This document shows positions 4,284-5,916 of a stretch of DNA of 5,916 nt, piece after piece (position 1 is the first letter of the stretch; every line of letters begins with the position of its first letter). This stretch comes from Alphaproteobacteria bacterium (GTDB taxonomy: Bacteria; Pseudomonadota; Alphaproteobacteria; UBA3830). The translations under genes were made by a program, and so were the position numbers. The notes under the pieces are model-generated. The model had not been told where the DNA came from. It saw nothing but the letters and a program-made list of their open reading frames with translations, and did no database searches. The stretch spans positions 1 through 5,916 of the forward strand of contig BNWK01000082.1 in the NCBI GenBank assembly GCA_025998775.1. The letters are read 5' to 3'.

Positions 4284-5660
4284 ATGTATAAGAGTGATAA
4301 TCAGAAGACATACAAGAATGATAATCGAATGTACGAGTCATATGATTCATCGTCATATTTGCTAATGCCTATGCGTAAGATAGCTCATGCAACTAGATCT
4401 TTTCTTAATGCACACCCAAGTGCCATGGATTTTGGTGTCGGCCGCCTTGCCGAGGGAATTGCGGATATGTACGAGCGCTCTACAAGATATGTAAAGAAAC
4501 CGGAGTTCAACATTGATTCCGTTGATGTAAATGGCGAGACGGTAAAGGTTTATCAAACAACGGCTGTAAAAAAAGCTTTTGGTGATCTAGTGCATTTTAC
4601 AAAGGACAATCAAGGCAACGAGCCAAAAGTATTGATAATTGCTCCAGTGTCCGGACATTTTGCGACGTTGCTGAGAGATACCGCCAAAAGAATGATCCCG
4701 AAACATGATGTTTATATCACTGACTGGAAAAGCGCCCGGGATGTACCTCTATCCGCTGGGAGTTTTGATTTGGATACATATTTGTCGTATTTAATTGATT
4801 TCCTTCATCATATAGGACCAAGCACACACGTAATGGCCGTTTGTCAACCTGCAGTACAGGTTATGGCATTGGCGGCAGTACTGGACAGTTCGGATGACCC
4901 ATGCGCTCCTGCCACAATCATTCCGATGGGGGGGCCGATCGATCCAAGAGTAAAAAAGACAGAAGTAAATAAGCTGGCGGAAAGTCATTCTTTAGAATGG
5001 TTTGAGAAGAATTTCATAACACGCGTACCTGAAGGGCACATCGGGGCTGGTCGCCGCGTTTATCCGGGGTTTGTTCAGCTGACAGCATTTATAAACATGA
5101 ATCCCGAGTCGCATTATAAAGCGCATATCCAGTACTTAGAAGACAAGATATTCAACAACAAAGTCGGGATAGAAAAGCACGCTACGTTCTATGACGAATA
5201 TCTATCAGTTTTGGATATGGACGACGTCTATTACCTAGAAACCATCGAAAAAATATTTCAGACCTATGAGCTTCCTAGAGGCGTCATGAAATACCGTGGT
5301 GACACCATAGACCTTGGTGCCATAAGAAATTGTGCTTTGCTGACGCTGGAAGGAGAAAAAGACGACATATCCGCGCCGGGGCAAACTTTTGCAGCGCATG
5401 CTTTATGCAGAAACCTACCAGAAGATATGCAAGGGCACTATTTGCAGCCGGGCGTTGGACACTACGGCATCTTTTCCGGTAGCAAATGGAGGTCTATAGT
5501 GGCGTTGGAAGTAGAAGCATTCATAAGAAAATACGACTACGATATCGGAACATACAAAAGGAGCAGGCAGGTTTCAAGTAATAAACCAAAAACGGAAATC
5601 AAAACGATGCGAAAGATCCTTGAAGATGTGAAATGCGATGGCATTGTCACAAACGATTGA
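4284..5660 (+). CDS. phaZ: Intracellular polyhydroxybutyrate depolymerase
   Basis: A 458-residue alpha/beta-hydrolase-type enzyme that cuts stored poly-3-hydroxybutyrate granules in the cytoplasm into hydroxybutyrate units for use as carbon and energy. Seen: PVSGHFATLLRDT (about 121-133), the nucleophile region AVCQPAV with Cys187 in place of the serine of ordinary lipases, PMGGPIDPR, GRRVYPGFVQLTAF, FYDEYLSVLDM, LEGEKDDISAPGQT with the catalytic Asp (360 or 361), and PGVGHYGIFSG with His393, completing a Cys-Asp-His triad. These are hallmarks of the PhaZ1 family, whose members are about 400-420 residues. This one is longer because of a hydrophilic N-terminus with a short repeat (YKSDN, YKNDN) and a Lys/Arg-rich tail after about residue 420. 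Start 4284 has a Shine-Dalgarno; 4248 would add 12 residues. No PHB synthase or confirmed phasin gene is in the window. Confidence 0.93.
   Translation: MYKSDNQKTYKNDNRMYESYDSSSYLLMPMRKIAHATRSFLNAHPSAMDFGVGRLAEGIADMYERSTRYVKKPEFNIDSVDVNGETVKVYQTTAVKKAFGDLVHFTKDNQGNEPKVLIIAPVSGHFATLLRDTAKRMIPKHDVYITDWKSARDVPLSAGSFDLDTYLSYLIDFLHHIGPSTHVMAVCQPAVQVMALAAVLDSSDDPCAPATIIPMGGPIDPRVKKTEVNKLAESHSLEWFEKNFITRVPEGHIGAGRRVYPGFVQLTAFINMNPESHYKAHIQYLEDKIFNNKVGIEKHATFYDEYLSVLDMDDVYYLETIEKIFQTYELPRGVMKYRGDTIDLGAIRNCALLTLEGEKDDISAPGQTFAAHALCRNLPEDMQGHYLQPGVGHYGIFSGSKWRSIVALEVEAFIRKYDYDIGTYKRSRQVSSNKPKTEIKTMRKILEDVKCDGIVTND
4287..4334 (+). repeat. Imperfect 24-bp tandem duplication at the start of phaZ
   Basis: Two adjacent 24-base units encode YKSDNQKT and YKNDNRMY. 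Their first 15 bases match at 13 positions and the remainder diverges. It lies in the part of the protein before the recognisable family sequence, so it probably does not touch the active site. Confidence 0.45.
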
Positions 5661-5916
5661 TGGAAAATTTGTACATTATACTTGGTAAACTTGACCCACT
5701 ACTTTTGTAGAGCATATTTCTCTGATATTTCAGGAATTGCATGACTTCAATCATCGAATGTGTTGCAAAAGCAAGGCTAGCCTTCATCTGATTGCATCAA
5801 GAATTTTGCCATTCTGAGTTGTTTTCGATCCTTTGTGGAGATTCTTTTTACGATTTTGATTAATTTTCAATGCTCACGATAACGATTGGAAAGAATTGAG
5901 CTGGTATAATACTACA
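5661..5916. other. Intergenic region downstream of phaZ
   Basis: No convincing gene is seen in these 256 bases. A minus-strand frame of 46 codons (5787 down to 5647) overlaps the last codons of phaZ and lacks a ribosome-binding site. A 12-bp palindrome AAGGCTAGCCTT lies at 5773-5784 with no T-run after it, so no intrinsic terminator for phaZ could be identified. A strong -10 element sits at the right edge. Confidence 0.5.
5902..5910 (+). promoter_or_regulatory. Perfect extended -10 promoter element TGGTATAAT
   Basis: TGGTATAAT matches the extended -10 consensus TGnTATAAT at every position. No good -35 lies 17 bases upstream (TTGGAA at 5886-5891 is only 13 bases before TATAAT), but extended -10 promoters need none. 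It points rightward, so its gene would be outside the window. Confidence 0.5.

Noticed and set aside
5773..5784. AAGGCTAGCCTT palindrome as a phaZ terminator
   Set aside because: The palindrome has no loop, is about 110 bases past the stop codon and is not followed by a T-run.

Overview
The window looks like chromosomal DNA from a moderately AT-rich alphaproteobacterium. The best taxonomic hint is the intracellular-type polyhydroxybutyrate depolymerase, which has the alphaproteobacterial form of the family, together with a PotG-type polyamine ATPase, a TadE-like pseudopilin and an IS481-family transposase remnant. The mix of intact housekeeping genes, fairly long gene-poor gaps and decayed mobile DNA would fit a host-associated lineage such as Holosporales or Rickettsiales. 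That placement is inference, since no rRNA or marker phylogeny is available here.

Layout: (1) 1-643, minus strand: N-terminal two thirds of a family 2 glycosyltransferase that runs off the left edge. (2) 644-791: divergent intergenic region with a 12-bp palindrome and a TATAAT box. (3) 792-1511, plus: an orphan TadE-like prepilin-type membrane protein. (4) 1512-1908: a roughly 400-base gap holding a 113-bp MITE-like element with 26-bp imperfect terminal inverted repeats and a perfect 8-bp target duplication, then a stretch with a 16-bp sequence repeated in the IS remnant. (5) 1909-3051, plus: potG-like ATPase. (6) about 3081-3285: left end of an IS481-family element with only the start of its transposase. 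(7) 3302-4039, minus: truA, converging on the IS remnant. (8) 4040-4283: divergent intergenic region with candidate promoters for truA and phaZ. (9) 4284-5660, plus: phaZ. (10) 5661-5916: no convincing gene, but a perfect extended -10 box at the very end that may serve a gene to the right.

The genes do not form one operon or pathway. Each is a separate unit: envelope sugar transfer, a surface pilus-like component, polyamine import, tRNA pseudouridylation and carbon-store mobilisation. potG has no permease or binding-protein partner in the window and tadE has no tad partners. The IS remnant directly after potG may mark a rearrangement that separated potG from its partners. No CRISPR array, tRNA, rRNA or toxin-antitoxin pair was seen. 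The clearest structure that ordinary gene calling would miss is the MITE-like element at 1561-1673.
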